From positions 18,018,001 to 18,082,000 of the forward strand of contig JAILWY010000009.1 in assembly GCA_022113835.1 (NCBI GenBank): 64,000 bases of DNA, in the 5' to 3' direction. Origin of the DNA: Atopsyche davidsoni (taxonomy: Eukaryota; Arthropoda; Insecta; Trichoptera; Hydrobiosidae). Under the pieces are notes generated by a model. It was given only the letters and a program-made list of their open reading frames with translations, did no database searches and had not been told where the DNA came from. Position numbers and translations under genes: made by a program. Below, in pieces: positions 1-11,392 of the stretch. Each line of letters starts with the position of its first letter. Within the stretch, counting starts at the first letter, position 1.

Positions 1-3000
1 AAAAAGATAAGCTTTAAATTGGCTTTATGGATTCAATTGCTTTCAAATGCATGCACAAATTGAAATAAATATTTTATTTCAAATGAACTTAAGTAGCTGA
101 ATTTCAGAAAGTTATAACAAACTTTATATGGTATCAAAACGGGAAAAGTTAACTAGGTAGTATGTCTGTTTAATAAAGGACATTGCTGCAGTAGCAGCTT
201 TCGTAATAAAGTATGAAAACTGGTAAAACTACTCGTGAATATCGTAAAGAGAGTTCTTGAATTAATATTAATAAATTTTAATTATTCTTATTTTCAATTA
301 ACTGAAAGTACTTTCAATTAACTGAAACATGAAGTACTGACTTTTCAACATGAATGAAAATACACTGATAAAAAGTTTATAATACAATATGAGGACTAAA
401 ACTCAGAATGCGGCGCTTTGTAAGCAGCTGTGTTATTTATTTGACCGCCTTGTAGGACGAGTTGGCTGAATTGCAAACAAAATAATATATGGAAGAATTT
501 TGCTGAGCCCACGAATGGTAATATCGCTTGGGCGCGACTGCCATTGTCTCTTAAACACATACAGTGGCTGCAATAATATCTAAGAGAATCTCATTTATAT
601 CTTATATATATTTAAAAGAAAACCATTTTGAAAAAAAAAAATTGATTGTCAAAAATAAAACATACATTAAGTATATGTTATGGCTAACTTTTAAAAAAAC
701 TAACAGACCATTTTGAGCAAACCAAAACTTTGCCTCGAATTATTTTTTTTGGACGCCAACTATTAAAAAAAAAATTCTATTCAAGTAAAAAATTATATTA
801 TGAACTTTGTCACTATATGTGTATATGCTATAAGCTATAGGAATAAAATTATTATTCAAAACATTTTTTTTTTCTGTTTTATTGATTTCATATAATCCCT
901 GGGGATTGCGACAAGTTGCTTCGTTAAATGAGATAAACAATCAGTGATCGGTTGAAAAGTTGTGAAAATCAATAAAGGTTGGTTGCTGTACATATGACAA
1001 TAATAAATTAAGCGTCTGTCATGTTCGATTTATTGTTCGGTATTCCGTGATGCCCGATCTTTTGCAGGATTAAGATAAATAAATTAAAAAGGTCTAATTT
1101 CGGTAAAAATAAAAAAGTCGTTTCATTCTTACTATTACTGAAAATATTTATATATAACAAGGAAATAGTTTATTACGATAAAGAATTCAAATTATCACGC
1201 AGTTATCAATGGAAAGAATGAGGAAAATATTATAAATACTATAATAATCTGAACTAATTAGTTTTAATAGTACGCACTTCATAAAATGACATAATTCCAT
1301 TGAATCTGTTGAATACAAATTGATTTATATAGTTGAATAAATTTTGTTAGAATTCTAGTTCCACAGGTTTAACATTATCGATACTTTACACATTAATAAT
1401 ATAAAATAATATCATTTTTAAAATTTATTTGCTCTTTCTTTTCTTATATAAAACATCATTGATATTTAAAGCATATACATTTAATTCACTATTTAATTAA
1501 CGTTTTAATTGACATTATGTATGAAAAAAAATCTCATTAGCGAATTCCTGAGAGTGGCGAAGGTTTATGTATGAATGATTTATTTGTTTAATTTATAACT
1601 TTTTATATTCAATTTAAGTTTTTAAGCTTGAAGTCAACTTAGAGTTGAGTATCTGATAAGTGAGTGAGTGACTTATTAACTTAGAAACATCACGACTTTA
1701 ATTTTATCTGCTGGTAGACCGACAACGTAAATTTACGCTCGAGGCATATAATTATCAATGCATATAAAACAACTTTTCTTCTGAATAAATTGAATTCTTG
1801 GAGAACAATGATTCATGACTTCATAATATTACTATAAAATAATACTATACCTTTGTTTCATTCATTTAAATAAAATTGTAATATACGCAAACAACAAAGA
1901 TACGTAATTGTATGATCTAGTTCTTATTATCGATAAAGTATTATTTAAATAATAATTGTCACTTTCCACGTGTAACTAGAACTTTTCCGAGAAATTATAT
2001 TTGAGTTTATAAGAAATACTAGACTTTAATCTAAGGCTCCTTTGTATTTATTGTCAATATTATTACAGACTACATAATTTTAAAATAATTGTTTACATAC
2101 AAGTAAGACGAAATTCTTACTTGTTTTAAAACTTTTGTATTATTGCCATGAAGAACAAACATATTATACATTGAAAAATAATCAATACTTAACCTTAAAT
2201 ATAAGCTTTTCATCGCATAATTTACTTTTTAGATACTTTTTTGCAAATTAATTCTTTAATTCCGATTTTTGAGTTATCGTTTTTTATTCTAATTTGTATA
2301 ATATTACTGATGTTTAAAGTATATTATATCAGTATCAGACACGTAATTATTATTGCTTTATCAAATCAATTGTTGATAACCATTAGTTCGTATTAGATTC
2401 ATAAATAAATTTTAATAGAATATGTCAAAACTAAAAATTTAATATATTCTTGATATCAACCACAATTAATAACAATTTTGAAATTATAACAAAATGATGA
2501 TGTTATTTCCATATTTTTTTTTATTCAGTCAAAAAAATATTTCATAACACGTTGAAAATATGGAATGATAAATACCACCCGACAAATTAAGTATATGATA
2601 TAACAATATAATCAATTTTAAAGAAAACATTAAATTTTTATGTAAACTTGACTGTTTTTTTGCAAATTTTATTCTAAATAGTACTAATTTTAACACATTT
2701 CCATTATATAGCGTTCAATAATTAATTTTAATTATCTAAGTTTAGTATGAACTGTCAGAGCAACACTTCCTATTTTTTTGTATCGTAACAATTAACCAGA
2801 TAATTCAGGTCATCTTATCTCATATAATACACCTAACACTAGAAACAACAAATTGATTAAATAAACAATAATCTGATTGGATTCTATTATTACAAGATAT
2901 ATTTTATATGTTATCAAATATAACCTGAATAGACAAATGACCTTATTTTTAAGGTTTTCCTAAAAAAAGGTGTGTTGAGATACAATAAAACGGTTTGTTT

Positions 3001-3009
3001 TTATTTTTA

Positions 3010-3063
<54 letters not shown>

Positions 3064-3300
3064 ACCTGATGAGTCAGTTTTTTTTTAAAGATAATCTATG
3101 AAGCTAGTTATGAGCACAATCTACCTGGCCAATAAATAGCGAATTTATTTCATAATTACCATTTGTAAGTAAAAAAATTATTTACAAGATTCTTAGTTTT
3201 ATTTTTAGTAACTTTACGATAGTTCTTAGAGATATGGTTATAATAAGGTATTTGGCTATCCCCTGATCCTGCACGCAGGCTGTGGGTTTTACAAGGTGTT
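1..3300. other. AT-rich non-coding sequence
   Basis: No reading frame here looks coding. The short open frames are AT-rich and show no domain or splice context. A long (TA)n tract lies near 3.0 kb. The stretch lies downstream of the minus-strand terminal exon at 3429-3549, so at most its last part could be 3' flanking sequence of that gene. Confidence 0.6.
3012..3061. repeat. (TA)n microsatellite
   Basis: About 25 uninterrupted TA units. A simple repeat, likely length-polymorphic. Confidence 0.95.
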
Positions 3301-3327
3301 AATTTAGTGGCAGCTTACGTGCATTTC

Positions 3328-3333
3328 TTTATT
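3328..3333 (-). terminator. Polyadenylation signal AATAAA (minus strand)
   Basis: TTTATT on the plus strand reads AATAAA on the minus strand, about 95 nt downstream of the minus-strand stop codon at 3429-3431. The position fits the 3' end of a transcript whose last coding exon is 3429-3549. Confidence 0.5.
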
Positions 3334-3428
3334 TTCGTTATTGACTTTATGTAGGGAAAAATATGTGTAAAAAACACTTTTTTGCATCAGTTGTTAAATA
3401 AATTAAATGAATAAGCAAATGTATAAAA

Positions 3429-3549
3429 TTACTCATATGGCGCATGAACCTTGATCACGTGCGTATGATCGTAATTACACATGTACCGAGAGAGCTGGCC
3501 TTCCTTTTCCACCTTGATCCAGTCAACATCGTTGTCCTTGACTTTGGAG
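3429..3549 (-). CDS. C-terminal coding exon of an unidentified minus-strand gene
   Basis: Minus-strand segment that reads as a terminal exon. A splice acceptor (CTCTCTAATGCAG, AG at 3550-3551) is followed by one base completing a split codon and then 39 sense codons to a TAA at 3429-3431. The peptide is charged and has coding-like composition. It starts SKVKDNDVDWIKVEKEG, passes through RYMCNYDHTH and ends VIKVHAPYE. This is very unlike the AT-rich junk frames around it. The incoming phase requires an upstream exon contributing two bases of the split codon, and the candidate at 4301-4332 does so. An AATAAA lies downstream. I do not recognise the protein family. The remaining exons must lie at higher coordinates, possibly with gene A nested in an intron. 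The exon itself looks sound; the gene identity is unknown. Confidence 0.6.
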
Positions 3550-4300
3550 CTGCATTAGAGAGTTCCAATAAATAATATCATGACAACATGAAATGTTTAC
3601 TTACCAATTAATGTACACCTATACTTAGAAATATGTGAGTTAAAAGTATCAACAAAAATTTTATACTTTCACAGAAGATCGATATTTGGTTTTTTTTTAT
3701 TCACTGGCTGAGTGGTTTTATGGTGTGCAAACATTTTTGAAATAATTATTCAAGTCTAGTTGAGTTAAATTATAAGAAAAACAGGGAAATTTTTTTTGTA
3801 GCTATTGTTTATTAAGACTGCATATTTTGTTAGATGATATTCTTACTTGCTTATATTCTTTATTTCTTCCAAATAATTTTTCAGACAGTATTTGCTGCTA
3901 AAAATGTGTCATTAAAATTAAATAAAATATTAAAAGATTATATAATTTATTATTTTTAAAGCATGTGCTGATCAAGTCACTTCATTAATCAATGATAACT
4001 AATTGAAAAAAATGTATTTTACGGATTTGACAGCGTGTCGATGCTATTTAATGCACATGGATCACATATTAATCGGACGATTTAGTTTGATATTATATCA
4101 ATCGAATAATTGATTTAATATTAAAATCCAAAATTCAATCAATAATTTCAAATATGAAATACAAATATTGGCACAGAATATAAATGCATCTAACTATATT
4201 TTGCATTCAATATGAAGCTAAAATAAATTTAAAATGTGGGACAAAACTGATAATACTCAGTTTTATTAGTACGTTTACGAATTTGTGTAAATCTACCCAC

Positions 4301-4332
4301 CTGCCAGGGATCAGTGCTGAGTTTATTGGGAC
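4301..4332 (-). CDS. Candidate 32-nt penultimate exon of the same minus-strand gene
   Basis: Minus-strand acceptor TTATCATTTCACAG (AG at 4333-4334) and donor GTGGGT (4295-4300) bound 32 nt reading VPINSALIPG plus two bases (AG). Those two bases join the first base of the 3429-3549 exon to give AGC (Ser) in the correct frame. An alternative acceptor 15 nt upstream also stays open. Matching splice phase and good splice sites support it, but so short an exon could arise by chance and no homology is recognised. Confidence 0.35.
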
Positions 4333-7039
4333 CTGTGAAATGATAACCTGGTATACGCTTTTAGAAATTACATATTTAGTATGTCATAGTCTGCTTTCAA
4401 CGTCAGTGCATTGTATAATAACGTGTGATTACTTGAACAAAAATTAAGGATATTCATAAATGTAATTTAAGTTTGCTACTTGTAAATATAAGTGTAAATA
4501 TCTGTGACAGTACTTTTATTCGAGAGATATTTTTTAACTAAATAAATCCTGAATTGTTGTTTTTTAAGTACAACTTTGTGTTGTTCTATAGAGATTATTA
4601 TTGATGATGTTTACGGCTTGTAAAAACGTGTGTTTAAATAACTAAATTGAGTTTTTTCGTAGTTAAGACTCAAAAGTCAAATCATAGTCACATAATGAAG
4701 AAGGTTGAAGTAAGCCATATGTAAATGGGCTCCGACTGTTTCTTATTTTTGAATATTTTAAACCTTATTTTAATATAATATGCTAATTGATATGGATACC
4801 TGGATACGACATCAACAGATCTCTTTTGTGAACGACTCCGCATTATATGAAAAAATAATAATAATTCGATTGGTTAGTTTATCATAAAACTTGTATAAAT
4901 TTAAATACTTAGAAATCTCTGAAAAGCAGTAAGGCTTTAATGCGCTTACTTTTTTGTGGTTAATATTCGATTTTAATGTAAAATTTCAATATTTTTAACC
5001 TTATCTCTTAAATAATAAATCATGTATTACATAGATCTCTTTCTTGAAAAGATTTTCCTGTTAAATTTATACAATATAAGTTGTTCCTGAAAAACTTAGG
5101 GAGTAATTTAAATTGTTTTTATTTCATCAAATAATAAATTTCATATACTAAAACCCGTGAGAAAATCAGACTTGATTAAATACACCAGTATTTTAATTAT
5201 TCACATTATATTTATTTGTTAAATTTTGGTATATAAGGTATATTTATTAATAACAACTTAAATATGACGTCAATACCTAATGTTTTCCATAGACGGTTTT
5301 TGTGATCGACTACCCATAATATGAAAAGATGCTTCTGTTTAATAATTCCAGATTATTAATGAATGTTTTGATCATAATGGGATTACTTATTCAATTGAAT
5401 GAATCTTACTTTACGGTAGTATTTTTATGTTAAATTTTGTAATTTTAATTTTTAAAAATTGATTATTTGTATTTTTAAATACGTAAAATATAAAGACAAA
5501 TAACTGCCAGAAACGCAGTTTACACTTTGAACGCTGGTATATTTTTATTGAAATCCCAGGGGTGTGTTTTTGGAGATTATTCATATTCCTAAATAATGGG
5601 TGTGTTGACTGAGAATATGATAGTTGTTTTGTTGAAAGATGTCTAACCTAGTGTGTCCTCAGAGAGGCTGGAAAATGGCCAGGGTCATTGTCCCACTTGC
5701 TCGTAAATTGTCTATGGTGCATGACTTCGGGCCTCAGACTTGCAAGCACAGTGTTTTTAAAATTCTGGGAAGATTATAGATTTAAAGATACACTTTAAAA
5801 AAATTGATAACATAGTAAAAAATATATGCAAAGTACATTCTTAAAGATCCATGCAATCTTTAGTAAAAAAAATATTTCTTAGTATCGGCACTCAAAAACT
5901 GGTTTAATTTTTTATTGGGTGTTAACCTCTGTTTTGTTCCTATGTTTTATTTAATATTCGTAAAACCGTAAAATACGTTAAACGTCATGAATGAATAACG
6001 AAAAAAATAACAATAAATACATTAACAGTATTTGTATACATAGGAGTATTTTTTGGAATATCTTACACGGCTTTTTTTAATATTTAACCTTTTATTGTAA
6101 ATAAATTTCAGTTATATTGTATCATAAAATTTGAAACAATAATAATTCATATTTATGTCTTTGGTATCGGGTACTTGTTATGACTTACAAGTATGGACAT
6201 GGCATGAACGATTCGCATATGCACTTAATAATAGATTAATGTCATTGAAAAACCATAATGGGTTTAATCATTATTGAACACTAGAAATAAAATAAAAATA
6301 TTTTGAAAACAAGTTTTTGCGTTGCTAAAACCAAACATTCACCATTTAAATTTTGAACGGAACAAGAATTTTAGTTTTTTCAATTATTAGTATGATATGA
6401 ATTTTAAAGAAATTGCTGAATACTTTAATTGTATTTACGCAGAGATATATCTTAAGAATACATAATGATAGATCATATTATATATATGTGAATAAATGGT
6501 TACAATAAAAATGCGTATTTGCTATAAGATAGCTAAAGTCGCGAAACTAATTAAAATAATCCAACATTTTACTATCCATCATAATATGAAGGTAATACAT
6601 AAAATAATCATAAATAAATTTCAAAATTGATGTGCACGCGTTTATTCTATCCAAAATTCACAATTAATTTTGCTTGAGTAAACTATATATATGTTCAATA
6701 CTTATTAATAAAACCTATCTATAAAAAACCGAAAAGAGTAAAAATATTATTTATCAGAAACATACAATCTAATTGTAAATAAAACTGTAGAAAAATAGTA
6801 TTTAAGTATTCCTTATCATTATCTGTGATCGTTAACCTTAGTTTCGATTGCATAATTTCTAAACGACATAAATACCTATGATTCACTTCAACATATTCAG
6901 TTAGTTATTTATATGTGCCTGTGCATATCCTCAAACGTAGGTAAAAATATGCACAACGATTCACATGATATTCTAGTACACTTACTTACGCATGTTTGCA
7001 AAACCTTCAAAAGACAATAGCGATAAATTGTTGATTTCG
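4333..7039. other. Intergenic or intronic sequence without recognised genes
   Basis: AT-rich. Two blocks near 4825-4855 and 5297-5327 resemble each other over about 30 nt with similar flanks, suggesting an old local duplication about 470 bp apart. A moderately GC-richer patch at about 5640-5760 has no frame I can assign. No further exon of the minus-strand gene was identified. Confidence 0.5.
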
Positions 7040-7076
7040 TATAAATTGTACGGTTGCATTGAAATTAGCCACAGTG
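7040..7076 (+). promoter_or_regulatory. Candidate core promoter of gene A
   Basis: TATAAATT begins at 7040. An ACAGTG initiator-like motif has its A at 7073, 33 nt downstream, which is a usual TATA-to-start spacing. This would give a 5' UTR of about 128 nt before the ATG at 7201. I found no DPE at the expected offset. AT-rich DNA makes TATA matches common, so this is tentative. Confidence 0.4.
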
Positions 7077-7200
7077 TTTGAAATCAATTCGGTTTGCAAG
7101 TGAAGAAGTGATTGCCTTCAGCCGACATTGGAGACCCTCAAGTGATGTTTTCTTCAGCAACTTTTCAAATTTGACTTTTTTAAATTAATATATCCACAAG

Positions 7201-7282
7201 ATGGTGTCTTCAGAGAAAGATGTGACCAACCAGGATAGTGCTCCAAATAAAAGTTGGCCGCAATGGTTGGCCACCATTTCAG
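7201..7282 (+). CDS. Sugar transporter gene A (Tret1-like), exon 1
   Basis: First coding exon of the 490-aa transporter completed at 8598-9988. The ATG at 7201 sits in a good context (CACAAGATGG). It encodes 27 residues starting MVSSEKDV and ending NKSWPQWLATIS, plus the first base of a split Ala codon. The donor is GTGGGT at 7283. This hydrophilic segment is the cytosolic N-terminal tail that precedes helix 1. The motif APNKSWPQWL is almost identical to that in the exon at 11299-11392 and similar to the exon at 26469-26550, so the three first exons share ancestry. Splice phase 1 matches the acceptor at 8597. Confidence 0.88.
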
Positions 7283-8597
7283 GTGGGTTTGTATATATTT
7301 ATGTAGGTTTATTCATGAGACAATTATTATCAATATATTAATAATAACTAAGCTTAAAATTTGTAGTAATTTTATTTGTTTGTAAGCTTTTATTGTTACC
7401 ACATATTTCCTTAGAAATGTGCTAAAGATATTTCGTATTTAAAATCATAGGCTTAGAAATGACTATTTATAACTTTCACTGTTGCATCGATATCCCCATA
7501 TTAAACATTCAGTGTGTTTATCTGTAATTTTTCTTACGGAAGTCGGAAGCCAAGACCTTCGTGTAGCCTCTATCGTTCACAGCCAGGCACAAAGAAATAA
7601 TTAGTATTACTCACATCAACACTTAAATGCTTTATTATAAGCGTTTCGTATAAAACGTGTAGACAACTAGAAGAGTGAGATCATATCTTCACTTGAAAAT
7701 CGAATCTGTCCCTTCGTACTGCCAGAGTATTGAAAATTAATTGCCTCTTAGCTGGGTTAATTTTTTAAAAAACCTTTTCGTTTAAATTTAATTACTCGGC
7801 TAAATAACGTCTTTTAAATCATTCATTTTCAATCAAATTTGCAAATATGTTATAAAAGTAGAACACAGGTGAAAGTCATTGATTTTATATACAATTAGAT
7901 AGAACGCATTGTTTTATTATATAAAAAGAAATTATGCTAGTTTTGTATTAAAAAACAAGTTTGATGTACTTATATAAATGCAAGTGTGAAGTGTACACAT
8001 AGATTGTAGTTCAGTGATTTTTTAATTAGTTCTGTATTTACACGGACAAACAATATACTTTGATATAACCAGAAAAGAGTAATTTAATTTAAAATGGCTA
8101 AAGACGAATGATGATTATAAAAATTCCCGAAAACAAATATGTTTTTTTTGTAAAACCAGATTTTTAACAGTATTCTTGAGTCATTCTACAAAAAAAATAA
8201 TGTCTTTTGTCTATGTTTATTGGCAATTAATTATTTATTTTGTCGAACATATCTAGACTTTACTCGTCATAATTAGTACCTTTTGACTGCAATGTACATT
8301 TTATGTGGAAAATATAATAGATTAAAAAACAACGCTTTTTCAAATAATTTAACTTAATATTGCCTTCAAATAAAATAATCATATTTCTGTTTAATTTAAT
8401 TTAAACAAAACAGTGATTTCTTGTATAAAATACAAATTCAATTTACTTTTTAAAAAAACATGAGTTAAATTTAATGAGATTGAGCCTTATGTTCAAATAA
8501 CAAAAGGTATTAATATTCTTAAAATCTTAGTAATATATGCAAAACTCTAAGGATAATCGATGTTTCCGGTAGGATAATGCATTTTTTTATATTTCAG
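7283..8597 (+). other. Intron of gene A
   Basis: GT at 7283, AG at 8596-8597 with a T-rich tract (TTTTTTTATATTTCAG). About 1.3 kb, AT-rich, with no other feature seen. Confidence 0.85.
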
Positions 8598-9988
8598 CAT
8601 GTTTGGGGATGTTTTCTGCAGGAATGTGCTTTTCCTGGTCATCCCCCACTCTAGTCCTCCTACAAGCTCCAGATTCTCCAATAAAAATCACAAGCAATGA
8701 GGCATCCTGGATCGCTTCCCTTATGCAGTTTGGTTCTGCGTTCAGCCCCTTCGTAGCTCTATTTGTCTCCAAGTACATGGGCCCTAAAATATGTATTCTC
8801 ATGTCTGCAATTCCTTACACCATCGGATTCCTTCTGATTATTTTAGCCGAAAATGTTCCCGAACTTTACCTCGCAAGATTTATGTGCGGAATCGGAGTAG
8901 GTTTCAGTTTCCTAGCTACCCCGATATATATTGTAGAAATATCTGAAAATCATAACAGAGGAGCGCTCATGATAATATTCACACTGTCTATGACAATGTC
9001 CTCGTTGTTTGTATCAGCATTGGGTCCGTATTTAAGTATACAGGCGATGGGAGAAATAATGATAGCTTTTCCACTGCTACTGCTGGCAACATTTCCATTT
9101 GCCCCAGATACTCCGTACTACTATCTTCGCATCCAAAATGAACAAAAATCATACAACTCACTGCGACAACTACGAAAACAGCCAAACACAAAGATACTGA
9201 GGCAGGAGTTTGAACTCATGAAAGAGCACACTCAGAATAATTTAAACATAGTTGATTGCTGTAAAGAATTCGTGAAGTCACCCAATTTAAAAGCTTTATG
9301 TATTGTTTTAGCTGCAATCGGTTGCCAGCAGTGTTGCGGGGCTCTGACAGCTCTAATTTACCTGGAGAATCTGTACCAAGACTCGGAAGTCCCGATCGCA
9401 ACTAACTTAGCCGTTTTGATGACGTTAGTTGGTTCCAATGTAACTATTTTTATTGCTATGAGATTCACAGATGCATGGGGAAGAAAGCCTTTGCTTATAC
9501 TATCAGCTGTCGGTTGCATGGTGACTAATATATTGATGGGAGTATTTTATGAAGTTAAGGAAGTTCGAGATGATATTCCTTACTTTTATTTACTACCTGT
9601 AACTGCTTTGGTGTTTTTACAAATATCCTTCAACTTTGGATTAAATCCGATTCCTTACACGATAGCTGGGGAGGTGTTCTCATCAAACGCTAAGGAGATT
9701 GCTCTCTGTGCTGTATCAATTGGAGGTGCGTTGATTGGCTTTATCATATCAAAATTATATCAAATTGTAAATGATAACTTTGGTGGGGGGACTGTGTTTT
9801 TTAGCTTAACAGCGCTGACATTTTTGTTTCTTGTAAACATAATTATATTCGTTCCTGAGACTAAAGGTAGAAGCTTTCCAGAAATTCAATATTTATTAAA
9901 AGGTAAATTTGACAGTGTTAATGACAATGAATCTGGAGCCAACTGTAATTTAAGTAAACCTAAGGACTTGGAGAAAACTCGCTTTTAA
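8598..9988 (+). CDS. Sugar transporter gene A (SLC2/Tret1-like MFS), exon 2
   Basis: Carries all twelve predicted helices of a 490-aa major facilitator superfamily sugar porter, of the kind usually annotated in insects as facilitated trehalose transporter Tret1-like. These move sugars across the plasma membrane by facilitated diffusion. Family motifs, numbered on the spliced protein: R121 with GIGVG 125-129 and PIYIVEIS in helix 4 and the following loop; PDTPYYYL near 197 (PESPRYL motif); QQCCG 271-275 in helix 7; TDAWGRK 318-324; GLNPIPY 375-381 in helix 10; PETKGR 447-452 after helix 12. The usual Trp of the helix-10 GPxPW motif is Tyr here, and the loop after helix 2 reads SKYMGPK rather than DRxGRR. 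Substrate cannot be read from sequence; Tret1-like calls in this group often cover divergent, untested porters. The paralogue is at 37641-39010. The TAA stop is at 9986-9988. Confidence 0.92.
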
Positions 9989-10906
9989 AAGTACCTCCAA
10001 TTTATATTAATCTTATATTTTATTGATTTAAAAGTAAGCTTTCATTAATAAAATGATTATATTGTTTATAATTGATTAAAAACTATGTCCTTATAATTAA
10101 TAATATAAGTGTATTGCACGTGCAAATGCTCTTGGTTAATAGAAAAAAATATTGAATAATGAAACTTTATATAAGCATTTAATAAAATAACTTTTTATAT
10201 ATAATTCATAATTATTGTTAAATTAAGGAAAAAATAAACATTGACTGTCTGTAGTGAGTATTATTTGCTTTTTGGCCCCACTTCAATACATACTTTTTAA
10301 ATAAAAAAAGTTAATAGAAAAAATGCAAATAGCATATTTATACCCGTTATTTTTAAGGTGTGAAATAATTATTATAAAATCATCATTAAAATTATAAAAT
10401 AATGTATGGCTAATTTGTAGAACAATAAACCCACAACTGTCGTACTCTTAAAGTTCAATTTTTTTGAAGATTGCAGCATGTGTTGATTTACTTTTAATCT
10501 ATTGTAATAAAATTTGAAGCTATAAAAAATACCGTCAATCAACGGGATCTATGTCATACCCCATACAAAATCCCACGTAAACATCGTGGGAAGCCATACG
10601 AAAAAATCGCATCAATCATCAGTCGTTCGATATACGATACCAATAAATTAAAAGCAATGTTTTTAAACTAAAATTTTGCTAACAATCATCGAGGCAAATC
10701 AGTTTTTAGTAGATTAAACAACACACGTGATAAATTCACGCATAGATAAGATTAACATAAAATATACTTAGTGGTTGACATAGCAAGTAAAAATAGTTAA
10801 TAAAAATATATTATAAAACTTAAATAAAAGACGCGGTATAAAGTAGCTGGGTGTTTTTGATTATTATTTGAATATTGTTTTGTTTTAACTTATTCATAAA
10901 TTTGGC
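9989..10906. other. 3' UTR of gene A and spacer
   Basis: Begins with the short 3' UTR of gene A. The rest is AT-rich spacer up to the candidate upstream promoter of gene B. Nothing else is recognised apart from a small TCCCACG/CGTGGGA stem near 10571-10591. Confidence 0.6.
10047..10052 (+). terminator. Polyadenylation signal AATAAA for gene A
   Basis: First AATAAA after the gene A stop, 59 nt downstream. This predicts a very short 3' UTR. Confidence 0.6.
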
Positions 10907-10940
10907 TATAAAACATTGATCTTAAAGCAGTGAGTCAGCT
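10907..10940 (+). promoter_or_regulatory. Candidate upstream promoter of gene B (distal first exon)
   Basis: TATAAAA starts at 10907, and an initiator-like GTCAGCT has its A at 10937, 30 nt downstream. The predicted 5' UTR to the ATG at 11299 is 362 nt. No DPE is seen at +28. It lies less than 1 kb downstream of the gene A stop. Confidence 0.45.
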
Positions 10941-11298
10941 AGACGTTTTCATATGTGCAGTAAAACTTTGCATGAATCATCCTGTATACCAAATATAATG
11001 ATATGATTGCAATTTTCTACTGAATATTTTATCATGAACCTGTCAGTTCCAATTGTGCTTTCAAGATACAGTGAACATGGACTAAGCTGATGAATTAAGT
11101 ACATTCCATGTTATATTTATATTTTTTTCGTACAAGGTTTAACGCAGTGAAAATAGATTATTTATTAAAGTTAAATAGATATTTTTTATACTTCGAATTG
11201 TTTGGCAATATATAAAGATGTGGGTGAGGACATTGAATTTCAGGACAGATTGAGATAAAATAGTTATAAAATTATCGCTCAAATATTTCCTTCTGAAT

Positions 11299-11392
11299 AT
11301 GGCTTTGACTCCGACCTCGTCAATGGTGGAGCTGACGGAACGAGAAGAAGCTCCAAACAAGAGCTGGCCTCAATGGCTTGGAACGTGTTCAG
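11299..11392 (+). CDS. Gene B distal first coding exon (exon 1b)
   Basis: The ATG at 11299 opens 31 codons. They begin MALTPTSSMVELTE, end APNKSWPQWLGTCS, and leave one base of a split codon before a strong donor GTGAGT (11393). The last part is nearly identical in protein, and close in DNA, to gene A exon 1, so this is a duplicated first exon of the same transporter family. The next phase-compatible transporter acceptor downstream is at 37640; joining there gives a 487-aa protein. No transporter exon 2 lies between 11.4 and 37.6 kb. It is either an alternative first exon of gene B or the orphan of a lost third copy. Confidence 0.7.

Noticed and set aside
3063..3110. CTGATGAG hammerhead-like core after the (TA)n tract
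   Set aside because: No GAAA with a matching stem II and no stem III partner follows, so the ribozyme fold cannot be completed.
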